NCBI GenBank assembly: GCA_024760905.1
Contig: CM045731.1
Span: forward strand, 55,014,501 to 55,078,500
Direction: 5' to 3'
DNA from: Plotosus lineatus
Lineage: Eukaryota > Chordata > Actinopteri > Siluriformes > Plotosidae
DNA length: 64,000 bases
The notes under the pieces are model-generated. The model was not told where the DNA came from and made no database searches. It saw nothing but the letters and a program-made list of their open reading frames with translations. Both the position numbers and the translations under genes were made by a program. Position 1 is the stretch's first letter. Each line of letters opens with the position of its first letter. Positions 1-11,439 of the stretch are shown here, piece after piece.

Positions 1-210
1 ATAGCTTGGTCTCAAATTATCCCACCGAGCCTATCAGTGAAATCAAATCCATCTGAATGTCCATTCTGGAATGTTGCTGTTTTTCCACCAACACGATGAC
101 TTCTAGATTCTGATTTAGTAACTGATCTCATTCTGCAAATGACATAAACTCTGTGTTTTCTGCCCACATTATAGCAAAATAACAGCTCTGTAGTTTTACT
201 CTTGTGACTC

Positions 211-213
<3 letters not shown>

Positions 214-270
<57 letters not shown>
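214..270. repeat. (CT)n microsatellite in the polypyrimidine tract
   Basis: A run of about 28 CT units directly precedes the acceptor of the exon at 274, so it doubles as that exon's pyrimidine tract. Copy B has a shorter, interrupted version at 32,272-32,318. Confidence 0.95.
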
Positions 271-271
<1 letters not shown>

Positions 272-273
272 AG

Positions 274-369
274 CTGGACAGTTCTGTGATCAGTGGTATA
301 GCCACTGGTGATGCCAGTGCTCGTAACAAAAGCTTAATCAAGATATGGTGCAAAAAGCAAACAGTCACG
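274..369 (+). CDS. slc34a2: slc34a2-A exon (32 codons, phase 0-0)
   Basis: Bounded by CTTCAG and GTAAGG. It encodes the stretch with ATGDAS and IKIWC, on the cytosolic side before the large extracellular loop. It differs from the copy B exon (32321-32416) at two synonymous sites only. Confidence 0.9.
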
Positions 370-3300
370 GTAAGGATTGGGAAAGTTAGCAAACATGCCA
401 TCTTAAGCTATCCCCTTGTTTGATTTCCTGCACATTTCTAGTGAGGAAAAAAGTGGAAGATGGAGACAGAAGAATTTAAAGCCTGACCGGAATTAATGAT
501 TCACAGCCTTTATGTGCCAATCAAAGGTGTTTAAACAGCGTGGAGATAAATACAACCTGTTAATAGCACACACTTTAGCACTGACTGCAAACATTGTGCA
601 CATATTTTGTACTTGGCAGTCTGCTTGGAATCATATCATGCAGACTGACATGTTTTATTATTTTGATGGTATTTAAGGAGCTGTTAAATGTCACCACTTC
701 CCAAGAAAACTGTACAGATGTTGTCCACTGCTGGGTTGATGAAAATGGACAGTATTGGACAGAGAAGAACGTAACACAGACCTTCAACATAGAGCGATGT
801 GAGTGACTCTTCCATTGTGGGATAACTGACCAACAGAGGTCTGTCTTTCCCACTTACTTCTGTGTGCATACTTCAAACCATTAGACCACGACTACCGGTA
901 ACTATGGCCCCATTAGGACAATGGCGTTCTTTCAGTGGCGTATGATTCGGCACACATCTTCCCATCTTCCCCTCCCTTTTACTCTACTCTTACATGCTCA
1001 ATGGGGCTATTCTTCTCTCTGAGCAGAACTACCTGAGGCTACCAAAACCAGACAAAAAAGGTGCAGCCAAATAAAGAACTTGGGGTCAGGAATTGTGTTT
1101 GGAATTGACAGATACGAAGCAGTTTGTATGATTGAAGTAGGATTTATTTATTTCCTGTGTACGATCATCTTTACCAAATAGTATGGTAGCATAGTCGTTA
1201 GTGTCTGCCTCACAAGAAGAAGATCCTGTGTTCGAGTCCAGAGATCAGTGAGGGTGTTCCTTAGAGACATTTAAAAGTTCTCAATGTCCTTACCTGGGTT
1301 TCTTATAGGCACCCCAGTTTCCCCATATAGTCCAAAGACATGTACATTTAGGCTAATTGGCTGTTCCAAATTGCCCCTAGGTATGAGTGTGAGTATGAAT
1401 GGTTGCATGTATGTTGGCTTGTGATGGACTGGCAAGCTGTTCAGCTGGTGTTGGCTGGGAAAAGTTCCAGTCTCTTCAAGACCCCAATGAATCAGTAGGA
1501 TAAATCAGTTTCATAAATTAAATAAAATGGAAAAGTGCCTGGAGATGGGGGCAGAGTGGTGTATGTAGTGTTTAGCAGTCTTGCTCAATAGCAAGAAGTT
1601 CCTGAGCTCAAGCCCTGTATTCAGCGAAGGCATTTCTGTGTGGTGTTTGCGTGTTGTCACTGTTTGTAGAGGGTTTTTTTTTTCTGGGAACCATGGTTTC
1701 CTCCCACAGAGCAATGACATGCCCATTAAACTAATTGACTGTTCCAAATTGCACCATAAATTTAAATGTGAATGTGAGTCGTTGATTGCCTAACTGGCCC
1801 TACAATGGTCTGGCAAGTTGTTCAGCGTGTACCCTGCCTTTCACCCAGAGTCAGCTTTCCTGTGACCCTGGACAGAATAAATGAATGAATAGTGATGGCT
1901 GTGAAACCACTCAAAGAAATTGTTCGTTGTTTCATCATCCTTGATTTGCTACCACCAAATGATCACTGGGTAGCCATATATTGGTAGAAATTTGGCTGAA
2001 AGTCTGAAACTTCTCTTGTTCCAGGTAGTCATCTCTTCGCATCAACAAATTTGACTGACCTGGCTGTGGGACTGATCTTGCTAGCTGGGTCTCTGCTGGT
2101 GCTCTGTACATGTCTCATTCTAATTGTCAAGCTACTCAACTCCCTGCTCAAGGGTCAGGTAGCCGTCGCCATTAAGAAGGTGCTTAACACAGGTGAGGTT
2201 ACAACCAGAGCAGATTACAACCAGGGATGATACTTGCACTGAATTGGGATTCTGAGGCAACTTTTAATTCTTTTAATTTCATTTTAAATCTGGAGATTTG
2301 ATTTTATTTAGTTGGACGTTGTGAGCTTTAAGTGGGTAGATCATCAAGGCTCTAGTTTTGTTTACAAAAAGGATGCAGTGAAACCTAACAGTTAATCATG
2401 GCTCAATTGGATATCCTGTCAATGATAGTCAGCACAGGCTTTCCTATCCTGATGCTTGATGAGTTAAACAGGTACAAAAACGTTAACCTGGGCCTCTTTA
2501 TGTAAATCTGAGCCTATCATGTTTTACCAAAAGTGTCCCAGGACACTACACTGCAGATTCCTGTAGAATAATCCAGGTATACTTGTATTTTTGTTGGGTG
2601 AATTATTTGGCTTTGTTACTCATTTCCTAAACACATGTATGTTTACAAAGGTTATGTAACATGGTGGATTCCTCTTTGCAGATTTTCCTTTTCCATTTGC
2701 ATGGGTCACTGGTTACCTTGCCATCATGGTCGGGGCAGGAATGACCTTCATCGTGCAAAGCAGTTCCGTCTTCACCTCCGCCATTACACCTCTTGTTGGT
2801 AAGTTTGATCAGAAATGCTGTGAATTTCTCTACAGACGAAGACTAGACAAAGTAGACAAATTGTCTATAAAATATCAACATGCAATTCGACTCATAACAT
2901 TTCCAATTTAAAAGGTTTAGCCTTCATTTTCCTAATCCAAATTCGCTTCTGTTTCCATGTTCTTTTTCAGGCATTGGCGTTATTAGCATAGAGAGAGCCT
3001 ATCCCCTTACTCTTGGCTCCAACATTGGCACAACAACCACTTCTATTCTTGCTGCTATGGCAAGCCCTGGAGAGACGTTAGCCAACTCGCTACAGGTTAG
3101 CCCTGCAAATATCTTTATACTTATAGTGCACTAGCCTTGTTTGCAGTTCGTTCCAGTGGTTAGAACGCCTATCTCACGGCAAAAAGGTCCTGACTCTGAA
3201 TCCCAAACTCAGTAAAGACATTTCTGTCTGGATTTTTCCCTGTGCTAACGTAGATTTCCTCTGGGTACTCCGGTTTCCTTTCATAGTTAAAAGACATGTA

Positions 3301-4080
3301 CTGTACATCAGGGTAATTGGCTCTTTTAAATTGGTCCCAGGTTTGAATGAGCGTGTGAATAATTGTGTGTGTTCCAGTGCTGAACCGGTAAGCTGCTCAG
3401 TGTGCACTATGCCTACACTCTGTGTCGGCTGAAATAGGCTCTAGCCTCCCCGACAATAATGAAAGGATAAAGTGGTTTAGCAAGAGAACAAATGAATGAA
3501 TGGTGTTGTTAACATCACATGCAAACTCATAAAGTCTATTTCCTTGCAGGTCTCCCTGTGCCATTTCTTCTTCAACATTTTCGGCATAATCCTGTGGTAC
3601 CCAATTCCTTTCACACGTGTGCCTATTCGGCTGGCTAAAGCGCTGGGTAACTGCACAGCGAAATACCGCTGGTTTGCCTTCGTCTACTTGGTTGCGTGTT
3701 TCTTCGTCATGCCATTGACAGTGCTTGGACTCTCCATTGCTGGCTGGGAGATCCTTGTAGGGGTCGGTGTGCCTGTGTTGGCACTGGTGGCTTTCGTCGT
3801 AGTGGTGAACATTATGCAATCACGCTGTCCACGTTTCCTGATTCCTGTTCTCCGCTCTTGGGATTTCCTTCCGCGGCCACTGCACTCTCTCAAACCATGG
3901 GACCGCATTATCACCAGGGTGTTTGGCATATGTGGGTCACGCTCCTGCTGCTGCAAGAAATCAATTGTGGATGATGAACAGGAGAAGAAAAAGAAGGACT
4001 TGGAGATGTATGACAACCCCACACTTTCCATGGATGATGAAAAGAGCCAGATTCAGACAGTGTCTGGAACACACATGTAG
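274..4080 (+). CDS. slc34a2: Sodium-dependent phosphate cotransporter 2B, copy A (3' part, six exons)
   Basis: SLC34 proteins move inorganic phosphate into epithelial cells with sodium, at the apical membrane. Only the 3' part lies in the window: coding exons 274-369, 678-798, 2025-2192, 2682-2798, 2971-3095 and 3550-4080 (TAG). Together they give 385 residues with consistent phases and AG/GT borders. Seen in order: cytosolic/TM stretch with IKIWC, extracellular loop with paired Cys and N-glycosylation sequons, a membrane segment ([15 protein letters not shown]), the second QSSS motif ([12 protein letters not shown]), [10 protein letters not shown], further membrane helices, and a Cys- and Lys-rich cytosolic tail ending THM. 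QSSS repeats are the hallmark of SLC34 carriers; the sel1l3 neighbour argues for the 2B member. It is the tandem paralogue of the gene at 29,535-35,915. No stop or lost splice site is seen, so it looks functional. Upstream exons lie before base 1. Confidence 0.93.
678..798 (+). CDS. slc34a2: slc34a2-A exon, large extracellular loop
   Basis: Acceptor TTTAAG, donor GTGAGT; 121 bp, phase 0 to 1. It encodes the loop with sequons NVT, NCT and NVT and the cysteines expected to form disulfides. About 8 of 40 residues differ from copy B (32715-32835), much more than in the flanking exon. Confidence 0.9.
1180..1500 (+). repeat. tRNA-headed SINE (family V) in slc34a2-A intron
   Basis: A tRNA-like head (A-box-like GTAGCATAGTCGTTAG, B-box-like GTTCGAGTCC) is followed by the common fish SINE body (TTTCTTATAGG..., AGTCCAAAGACATG, CTAATTGGCTGTTCC) and an AT-rich end. 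The body resembles the V-SINE/HE1/DANA group. A matching copy lies at 33,320-33,630, so it predates the duplication. Confidence 0.75.
1553..1890 (+). repeat. Second family V SINE, ending (AATG)n
   Basis: Same body modules as the SINE just upstream, ending ATAAATGAATGAATAG, an L2-type LINE tail pattern. Shared with copy B (33,672-33,892), which has lost its central part. Confidence 0.72.
2025..2192 (+). CDS. slc34a2: slc34a2-A exon, end of loop and membrane segment
   Basis: Acceptor TTCCAG, donor GTGAGG; 168 bp, phase 1 to 1. It encodes the loop end (with NLT, a sequon absent from copy B, which has NLP), then a strongly hydrophobic helix and the KGQVA linker. Confidence 0.9.
2682..2798 (+). 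CDS. slc34a2: slc34a2-A exon with second QSSS motif
   Basis: Acceptor TTTGCAG, donor GTAAGT; 117 bp, phase 1 to 1. It encodes [18 protein letters not shown] and [11 protein letters not shown], the second of the two inverted-repeat QSSS signatures of SLC34 transporters that line the substrate path. Confidence 0.92.
2971..3095 (+). CDS. slc34a2: slc34a2-A exon, [10 protein letters not shown] segment
   Basis: Acceptor TTTTTCAG, donor GTTAGC; 125 bp, phase 1 to 0. It encodes the conserved [17 protein letters not shown] segment next to the QSSS region. Two residues differ from copy B (I/L and T/K). Confidence 0.92.
3146..3502 (+). repeat. Family V SINE in the last intron of slc34a2-A
   Basis: Head with GTGGTTAGAACGCC, body with the AAAGACATGTA and TAATTGGCT modules, tail GGATAAAGTGG...AATGAATGAATGG. 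Shared with copy B (35,088-35,325), where the middle is deleted. Confidence 0.72.
3550..4080 (+). CDS. slc34a2: slc34a2-A last coding exon and C-terminal tail
   Basis: Acceptor CTTGCAG; 176 codons plus TAG. It encodes [18 protein letters not shown], two or three membrane helices, LKPWD, and a tail with a Cys cluster (CGSRSCCC) and a lysine run. The protein ends THM, a possible class I PDZ ligand by pattern (T-x-hydrophobic). The tail is three residues shorter than copy B and has fewer Cys. Confidence 0.92.
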   Translation, partial: VSLCHFFFNIFGIILWYPIPFTRVPIRLAKALGNCTAKYRWFAFVYLVACFFVMPLTVLGLSIAGWEILVGVGVPVLALVAFVVVVNIMQSRCPRFLIPVLRSWDFLPRPLHSLKPWDRIITRVFGICGSRSCCCKKSIVDDEQEKKKKDLEMYDNPTLSMDDEKSQIQTVSGTHM

Positions 4081-4090
4081 CATGTACTGT

Positions 4091-4096
4091 AATAAA
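4091..4096 (+). promoter_or_regulatory. Polyadenylation signal of slc34a2-A
   Basis: AATAAA lies 11 bases after the stop codon and is conserved at the same spot in copy B (35921-35926). The implied 3' UTR is very short unless a later site is used. Confidence 0.6.
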
Positions 4097-4526
4097 GTTT
4101 TTAGCTATTATAGGACTCCATTATATTGTATAATTTTACATTTGTGCTGCTTAAAGGGGCTTAAATAGACTGGGTAGCAGATTGCTATGTGGTTTAAGGT
4201 CCATTGTATTCAATGCTGCTTGATGGTTCTTTTCAAGTGGCCTTGGAAGAACTTGTCGAACCATTCTAACAGTGGCTCCCCTAATGAGTCTTTGAGATCT
4301 TTAACGACTGGTATCTGGTCTTGAAGATGTTCTGTAAGACACAGCAGGAATGAAAATGTGGATGGCCTTTATTATTAATTCATACTTGAGGATTTTATTT
4401 AAAACTATGTAAAAATGTTTTTGGTTGTTGGTTTTTAGAAAAATTATATTGTAAAGTATTTCCTTTGCTGCCCTTTAAGCCATGATGATTTTTAGGCAGT
4501 GTTTCGTATGACTGAATATCGTTTTA

Positions 4527-4661
4527 TGGTCAAAAGTTTATGGACACTTGACCAATATGTAGCTTTTTTCCCAAACTGGTGTCCCAAAGTTGTGTGTGCT
4601 TTCAACTTTGTCTGCTGTTGGGCAGCAATTTCCCTTCACTATTTATATGTATGTATGTGTA

Positions 4662-4722
<61 letters not shown>

Positions 4723-5110
4723 CACACACAAATTTGTCTGCAGTTGGGCTGCAATTTCCCTTCAGTAGAACTAAGAGGCTTGAACCTGTTCTTTGATGAC
4801 TGAACCCTCTGTAAACACAGTGAGCGCTCCATGAAGACATGCCTTGCCAAGGTTGGAGTAGGAGAGCATGGCTCGCTTGCACAGAGCAGTGACCTCAAGC
4901 ACACTGAATACGTTTGGGATAAACTAGAATGCCAACTACCCTATGTGTCCGCGACTGACATCAGTGCCTGACTTTAATAATGCACTTGTGGATGAATGAT
5001 CATAGAATTTCCACAGCCCACACTCCAAAATCCAGTTGAGAACCTTCCCTGACGAGAGAAATGTATTATAACAGCAAAAGAGGAATAAAACCTGCAGTCC
5101 ATGCATTGTT
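4527..5110 (+). pseudogene. Decayed Tc1/mariner transposase 3' part
   Basis: The sequence starts with the common fish element end TATGGTCAAAAGTTTATGG. Later bases translate in broken frames to SMKTCLAKVGVG, AQSSDLK and ISA, matching the transposase stretch that normally reads SMKTWFAKVGVE...AQSPDLNP. Frameshifts and stops are frequent. A (GT)n(TA)n microsatellite interrupts it. There is no counterpart in copy B. Confidence 0.6.
4650..4722. repeat. (GT)n(TA)n microsatellite
   Basis: ATGTATGTGTGTG followed by about 20 TA units inside the Tc1 remnant. Confidence 0.95.
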
Positions 5111-5464
5111 TTTTACAGATTTGAAAAGAAAACCCATGCACAAGTATCACTCCAGTCACAGACAGTCAGTATTGTAAATAAATATTCTACACCATTCAGA
5201 ACTGTAAAGTGTGGCCTGTAAATAAATATGTATAAAATGTGGTTTTAATCCAATCTCGTAAAAATGGTTACATATAGCACACTAAGATATTTTTCAGTTT
5301 TACCTGTAAAGTTTTTTTTGTTTTTGTTTTTTTTTTGTAAAATGCATTAAAAATATTCTGATACACAATACAAAATACCCTAATAAATCAAAATAAACAA
5401 CAACATATTGTGAAATCTTTTATTGGAATATCACTGCATAGGCATGTTATTCAACCTTAACTGA

Positions 5465-5815
5465 TGCAGTGAGTACCTTCTCCTGTCTTAAACAATGTGA
5501 AAAAGATGTCCATTTGAAGTCTATCTCAGGGCAAAGGTGCGGTACACCCTAAACAGCTCACCAATCCATCACAAGATAACACACACACACACACACGCAT
5601 GCACACACACACTTGCAGGCACGCGCGCACACAACCATCTACACTCACACCTACGAGTAATTTGAACAGCCAATTAACCTAGTTTTCACATTTTTGGACT
5701 TTGGAAGCCGGAGTGCCAGAAGGAAACCCACACAAGCTCTGGGAGTCCATGCAAACAACCACCCTGCCAGAGTCAGAGTCAGCTTGTATCAAATAAATAA
5801 CACCATGAAGATGAG
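5465..5815 (-). repeat. Family V SINE, minus orientation, with (CA)n expansion
   Basis: Reverse complement of the SINE body: ACAGCTCACCAATCCATC, a CA/GC-rich microsatellite (5,580-5,632), AATTTGAACAGCCAATTAACC and GGAAACCCACACAAG are visible. Confidence 0.65.
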
Positions 5816-5819
5816 ATTA

Positions 5820-7205
5820 TGAACTGAATAGAATAACGTTTAAGGACTGTTTAAGGCATTATTAATACCTGGTAGATTATTTCTGACTCATGATTGGAAA
5901 CCATCTAAAAACCTGGTGAAGTTAATTCATAATGGTATGATTAATAATGAAAGTAAGAACATTTCCACACACACAATGTAACAAGAACTTTGCAAGACTG
6001 GGACTAAACAGCTGTGTTGAGAGAAGGCTGGAGGGATGGATGGATAGTAGGACTGACAGATGAACAGATGGCTGGAAGGATGTATGAACGAATAGATTAA
6101 TGAATGAATGGTTGGATAGATAGAAAGATGGATAGTATGACTGACAAACAGATTAACAGATGAATACATCGTTGGATAAATGGATGGGTGGATTTATATA
6201 ATGAGAGATAGGTGGAGGCAAAGCATTTAGGATATGAGGTGAAGCAGTTTTTCTGTAACTGATGATTTTCCCATGACAGTAATATTCCTAGCACTGGAGA
6301 GTCCTTACGTAAATATAGACGATAAATGTCTCCTAAATGTAATGTTTGCAAGTGTTGTGCCACAGATATCCGTAACCAGGTGTCCATGGGATCTAATCGG
6401 CCAAACTCTCACCAGGGATGGCATACGCTCACTTCCCTGCCACTCACAGGCCTCACCGGCCAATCTGTGGGCTCATTCATATGAGAGGGAGGATAGCGTG
6501 ATTTTTAAAAAGATTTTCAACAAAAACAACAAAAAAATACTTGAAAAAGAGAAACGCACACAACTTCCCTCAGTTCTTCATCACACCGCTCTGTGGTATC
6601 ATTTGAACATCTTATCGAATTACTATCTTATCTAAAGGCACAAAAAGTACAATATCAACACATTGTTTTACGACAAGGCTATCAGTAGCTATCTGACAAT
6701 AAAAGCCTTTTCTTTTTTTCTGTACAGGAACTTTGCTCTGAAGAAGAACATGAGCGTCGAAACCAGGTTAAAGTCTACAAGCAGTGTAGTGCGGCTTTTG
6801 GCAGCTGAACAGAATGTGATGTTTACACCTTTTACACCTGTGCAATCGATTTTAAAACCCAGGATAGGTGCAGTGAGTGTTCATTTTTAAGTATGGATAC
6901 TGTATGCATGTTCATTTCGCAAAGGGGAAGATTTGTGGAAGTTGCAAATCGCATTTGTTGGAAATTAAACAAGTTCAAGAAGTCGAGGACTTGATACTTG
7001 TGCACCGGTGTTATCACATCATACTGTCAGTTGCTATAAAGTGTAGTGATATGATGCTATCATAAAATCTCCAGGGGAAAAAAAAAAATATGATTTTAAA
7101 TGTTTGTTCTGCACTTTTAACCATATCTCAAATCATCTTATAATTAGAGCAGCAGGTTTTTAAATTTGTATTTAGTTTTCTATTTTCATTATTTTTTTTT
7201 AATTT
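5820..7205. other. Intergenic copy A: no gene seen, tetranucleotide minisatellite
   Basis: 6,035-6,195 is a degenerate GGAT/GATG repeat (TGGATGGATAG-like units). The rest is AT-rich with only short, unsupported open frames. It lies in a ~3.4 kb stretch (about 4,280-7,740) with no counterpart in copy B, where the flanks join near 36,120-36,300. Confidence 0.6.
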
Positions 7206-7224
7206 ATTTCATTAGGTAATTTAA

Positions 7225-7570
7225 TCAATCAATTTGGGTGCCGTGCCAGAATTCTGGGGTAGGCGGCAGCCATAACAGCTTGTCATGGCTGTATTATGAA
7301 GGGCAAAATATCCTCAGTAGACGCCCAAAGTTCTTCCTGCAGGGTGTTTTTATTGAGACACCATCTCTAGCTCACTGGCCGTTGATTTGAAAGAATTCAT
7401 CCGACCTTTGATAGGTCTTGTTTTTATTCCGACTGGGTTGCTAGCCACCCAACTCACCAAATTTGGAACCTGGTGGGGGAGCCAGTTTAGTCGCCGACCA
7501 CTCGATCATGCAACAGGTTGTATTGGCTTACATGTAGCCAGTAGCAGGGCAAAACCTGACCTGACATAAA
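7225..7570. repeat. GC-richer block, probable unassigned repeat
   Basis: A base-composition island in AT-rich DNA, beginning GGGTGCCGTGCCAGAATTC and ending near AAAACCTGACCTGAC, absent from copy B. It has no convincing coding frame; it could be a SINE or the 3' end of a LINE that I cannot name. Confidence 0.35.
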
Positions 7571-8302
7571 ATTAGGTAAATGGATAACTACTAATTGTTA
7601 ATTTAATAGGTTTCTGTGTTAAATGGAACTGAATACTTGGGGGGAGAAAAACACCTAACGTCTAATTAAATTAAAACACATTTGCTCCGTCATTGATTTA
7701 TGTACTTTCATGCTTTGGCAATTCTAAACTTTTATATCTCTTTTAGATCTACTGCAACCCATTATATATTTACTTAGCAGACTGAATTTTGCTTCCTGCT
7801 TTATGTACTCTTATTGCTTGTAATGTCCATATTTTATTTTTGTTGTATTTTATTATGATGGTGATCACAGGTTGAAAATTTCATAGCAATCCATCTCTCT
7901 AACCGTAAGGAAAAGGTGTAAAGACCACAGGGGGAGACTATGTTAACAAACCACAGTCAGTCAAATTCAACAATTTGCATGATGATTAGCTTATGAAATT
8001 CTCAGACTATGCTTGGATCATTTTAATTGATTCATTTTGTTTTGTTTTATCCTCTCTTATAATTAAGAATTTGCTTTTTTTTTGTATTTCTGTATTAAAA
8101 ACATTTAGCTTCTTTGTATGCAAAATCTAGTGGACTTTGGACTACAGCTTTTCATATGTGATATAAATAAAATATAATGATTATGGTCATTATTGTTATT
8201 ATTGGTGGTAGTATTAAAGGTAAAATATGTCTTAGTTAGAGCTGAATTTTCCTGCACGACACCTGCTGTGCAGGTTTCCAAGACACTGCTTCAAACAGTA
8301 AT

Positions 8303-8460
8303 AGGGCAGTGGTGGCTCGGTGGTCAGTGCTCTGGGGAAGCGGCAGCAAAGTTTGTGGGTTCAATCCCCAATGCCATGAGGTTGCCTTTGTTAGGCCAGT
8401 AACTCTGAATTCATCATTTTTTTAATGCAAGTCGCTCTGGTTGTCTGTCAGATGCCATAA
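8303..8460 (+). repeat. tRNA-derived SINE with HpaI-like tail
   Basis: The head GGGCAGTGGTGGCTCGGTGG and B-box-like GGTTCAATCCCC are followed by AAGTCGCTCTGG...GATGCCATAA. That tail is the type shared by fish HpaI-like SINEs and L2-clade LINEs. Copy A only. Confidence 0.65.
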
Positions 8461-9755
8461 CAAAACCAACAAAATTTACAACAATTAAAAGCATCTAATA
8501 ACAATTTACCCTAAATATAATAAGTGCATCATTCAAAACATAAACAGTAAACATATAATACAGTAAAGATAATACATCTCAAGAAATTTGTATTCTGATT
8601 TTTTAGATGCACACAATATTTATATTTATTATTTTATATATGAATTAACAAAAAAAAGTTAGATTTGATAAGATAGAAATCATAGAAAAGAAAAGAAAAA
8701 TTTTATTTATTTCCTTTGTTTTCTCAGTCCTGTTCACCTTTATGAATATGAACACAAACATGAACATATTTAATATCCCACACAACAAGAAGTTTCATCA
8801 TGCAAACTTCCCAAACCAGACAAGAAGAGGACAAGAAGAGGATAGACCGATGAGCTCAGTTGAAAACTACAATAATGTTCTTAAAAATGCACAGTGAAAT
8901 TCAATTATAACTTAAAAAAATGATTAATATCATCCTACCTTTAGCATTGATTTTAGTTAATGAGAATTTATGACATGTAGCTGTCAAAAACACAAACCTA
9001 AGCTACTTATTAATGTAGGAAAAAATGTGAAAAAAAAAAAAATAAATAAATACCTAAAGATATTGTTGCTAATGATGTGTTGCTAAGGTGGTGTTGCTGA
9101 CAATGACCTCATAGACAGTTATAGTCGAAAACTGGGACAAGTCATAGATACCAATATTTTCCAAAGTTAAAGCCAAGTGCATAATTATCCTTTGTTCGGT
9201 TATATCACAGATGATTTGTCTTGCTTAACACAAAGAAGCAGCTGACTGCCGGTCTGACTGAACTGTGATCAGGTGACTCATAAGATTATTCAAATCTCTA
9301 AGTTACAGTAAGGCTCATTTGAGAGCTTTATGTCTAAAATTCAATGTTTACAAAATGTTTTTATACCTAAGAAAACACATTAAAAAGAGATTTATATATA
9401 TTTTTGTCTTTCCACATCGCTCTCACTTTGCACTTTGCTGATTTACAATGGTAATTGCTACCCAACAGAATGGTGACATCACTCCAAGGCTGGTGTAAGG
9501 ACCTGAGAGTTCTTTAGAGAAGTCACATAGCAGAGGGGAATTTGCAAGTATGAAGGACAACATTTACCTCGAGAGATCCTCACAGAGTGCACTGTACCAC
9601 CTCAATGTAGCATCGATAATGTAACACCTAGGCCCTATGAGTATGAGTCTCAGTTACCCACATGCCTGTCTTACAATATGGTCTAGATTGGCAAAAAAAA
9701 AAAAAAACATTTGAAATCTTTATTAGATGCTAGAATTTGACCTTTGAACGTCACT
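8460..9755. other. AT-rich intergenic DNA, nothing recognised
   Basis: No exon-like frame or clear element seen. From about 9,130 on it aligns with copy B from about 36,450 (ACCAATATTTTCCAAAG block); 7,865-9,125 has no copy B counterpart. Confidence 0.5.
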
Positions 9756-9756
9756 G

Positions 9757-10160
9757 ATACATGGCTCGAGGAGAGTACACCCGACGAGCCGATTACATCA
9801 GCCGGCTACACGACCTTCAGGGAGGACCGGAACGCAGTGGATAGCCTGCGGTGGAGAAACGGCGGACCTCGTTAAATAAACCTGGTGTACTGACTGTAGA
9901 TTATCTCTAAATCTTGCTCTGAGAATGTGAAATATCTAACTTTTGGGTTGCAGCCATTTTGTTTACCCAGAGAATTGTTCATTTTTTTCCCAAACAAAAT
10001 AATGGGCATAGTGCAATATAAATATGAATATATAATTATACAATTATAATTATAATAATATAATATAATATAATATAATTTAGTGCAATTTAATTTATTG
10101 CTGTTATATCTACAGGTTATTTTTTATTGTATTATCATCATTATTATAGTATCATTTTAC

Positions 10161-10203
<43 letters not shown>

Positions 10204-10457
10204 TTATTACTATTATTATTATATTTTTATTTCTATTACTTTCATTATGATTATATTTTTTTATTGGGTCTGTGTAAGGCCCTTTTAAATTTTGAATTTT
10301 TATCTATTTATTTTATAGCAGTTTGTGTTTTTGTTTTTGTTGATTTGAGTCTTCCTTCCATTTTGTAACTTGACTCTTGGAACAACCTCACAAGAATTCC
10401 TATGTGTGTAAAAAAAACACAAATGGCAATTAAAATCTTGAATCGTGAATCTTGAAT
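9757..10457 (+). mobile_element. 5'-truncated LINE: endonuclease scrap plus 3' end
   Basis: The reading frame at 9,759-9,850 gives TWLEESTPDEPITSAGYTTF then REDRNAVD, the middle of an APE-type LINE endonuclease (Rex1/L2/CR1-like: TWL...DR.). The element then jumps to AT-rich 3' sequence and ends in a CTTGAATC-type repeat. Copy B is uninterrupted at the equivalent point (after GTCACTGA, ~37,075), so this is an insertion into copy A or a precise loss from B. Confidence 0.6.
10161..10203. repeat. (ATT)n microsatellite
   Basis: About 14 ATT units inside the LINE 3' region. Confidence 0.9.
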
Positions 10458-10497
10458 CTATATGATTTGCCCATTAAGATTGCACAGTAAAAGCATG

Positions 10498-10800
10498 GGT
10501 TGGCATGGCAGCGCAGTGATGAGCACGTCCACCTCACAGCAAGAAAACCTGGGTTTGAGTCTGGGGCTCAGGTGCTTCTGTGTGGACTTTGGATTTTATC
10601 CTTGTACCTCGTGCAGGTTTCCTTCAGGTACTCCAGTTTCCTCCTACAGTCCAAAGACATGCACATGAAGCTAACTGATTGTTCCTTATTCACACTCAGT
10701 GTGGGTGTGAATGATAGTGTGTTGGCTTTGCAATGGTCTGGCCAGCAGTGCGTATTATGCGCTCCTTCCCCCAGGGTTGGCTCCAGCCATTCTGTGGCCC
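10498..10800 (+). repeat. Family V SINE, shared with copy B
   Basis: Head GGCAGCGCAGTGATGAGCACG, then GTGTGGACTTT, TACTCCAGTTTCCTCC and AGTCCAAAGACATGCAC. The copy B counterpart is at 37,146-37,495. The tail is split here by the RTE LINE insertion that follows. Confidence 0.75.
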
Positions 10801-10816
10801 TAGTTGTATTCGGTGG

Positions 10817-11424
10817 ATTTTAAGTACTTAGGCGCAACAATCCAGAGCAATGGAGAGTGTGGAAAAGAGGTGAAGAAGCGTGTGCAGGCAGGCTGGAATG
10901 GTTGGAGAAAAGTATCCGGTGTGATGTGCGATAGGAGAGTGTCACCAAGAATGAAGGGAAAAGTGTACAAGATGGTGGTGAGGCCAGCGATGTTGTATGG
11001 CTTAGAAACAGTGGCGCTGAGGAAAAGGCAGGAGGCAGAGCTGGAGGTAGCGGAGATGAAAATGTTGAGGTTCTCCCTGGGAGTAACGAGGATGGATAGG
11101 ATCAGAAATGAGTATATCAGAGGGACAGCCCACGTAAGATGTTTTGGAGGCAAAGTCAGAGAGGCTAGATTGAGATGGTTTGGACATGTACAGAGGAGGG
11201 ATAGTGAGTATATTGGCAGTAGGATGCTGAGGTTGGAACTACCAGGCAGAAGGCCTCGAGGAAGACCGAAGAAGAGATTTATGGATGTGGTGAAGGAAGA
11301 CATGAAGGTCGTTGGAGTCAGAAAAGAAGATGCGGAGGACAGGGTGAGGTGGAGGCGGATGATTTGCTGTGGCGACCCCTGAAGGGAGCAGCCGAAAGTA
11401 AAAGAAGAAGAAGAAGAAGAAGAA
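10817..11424 (+). mobile_element. 5'-truncated RTE-type LINE with 14-bp TSD
   Basis: The open frame at 10,804-11,382 (LINE-derived from codon ~6) encodes the RT C-terminal region: [43 protein letters not shown], ending CGDP-stop. The 3' end GAAGGGAGCAGCCGAAAG is followed by (GAA)n. Direct repeats GTTGTATTCGGTGG at 10803-10816 and 11425-11438 flank it, and copy B has the empty site near 37,470. These are the marks of target-primed reverse transcription. The frame is still open, so the insertion is probably recent. Confidence 0.9.
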
Positions 11425-11439
11425 GTTGTATTCGGTGGT

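Noticed and set aside
4499..4904. Open frames with IYIYIY runs on both strands
   Set aside because: They are translations of the (TA)n(GT)n microsatellite, not genes.
6273..6635. 120-codon open frame
   Set aside because: No recognisable family, no splice context and no counterpart in copy B; rich in Asn/Lys from AT-rich DNA at its end.
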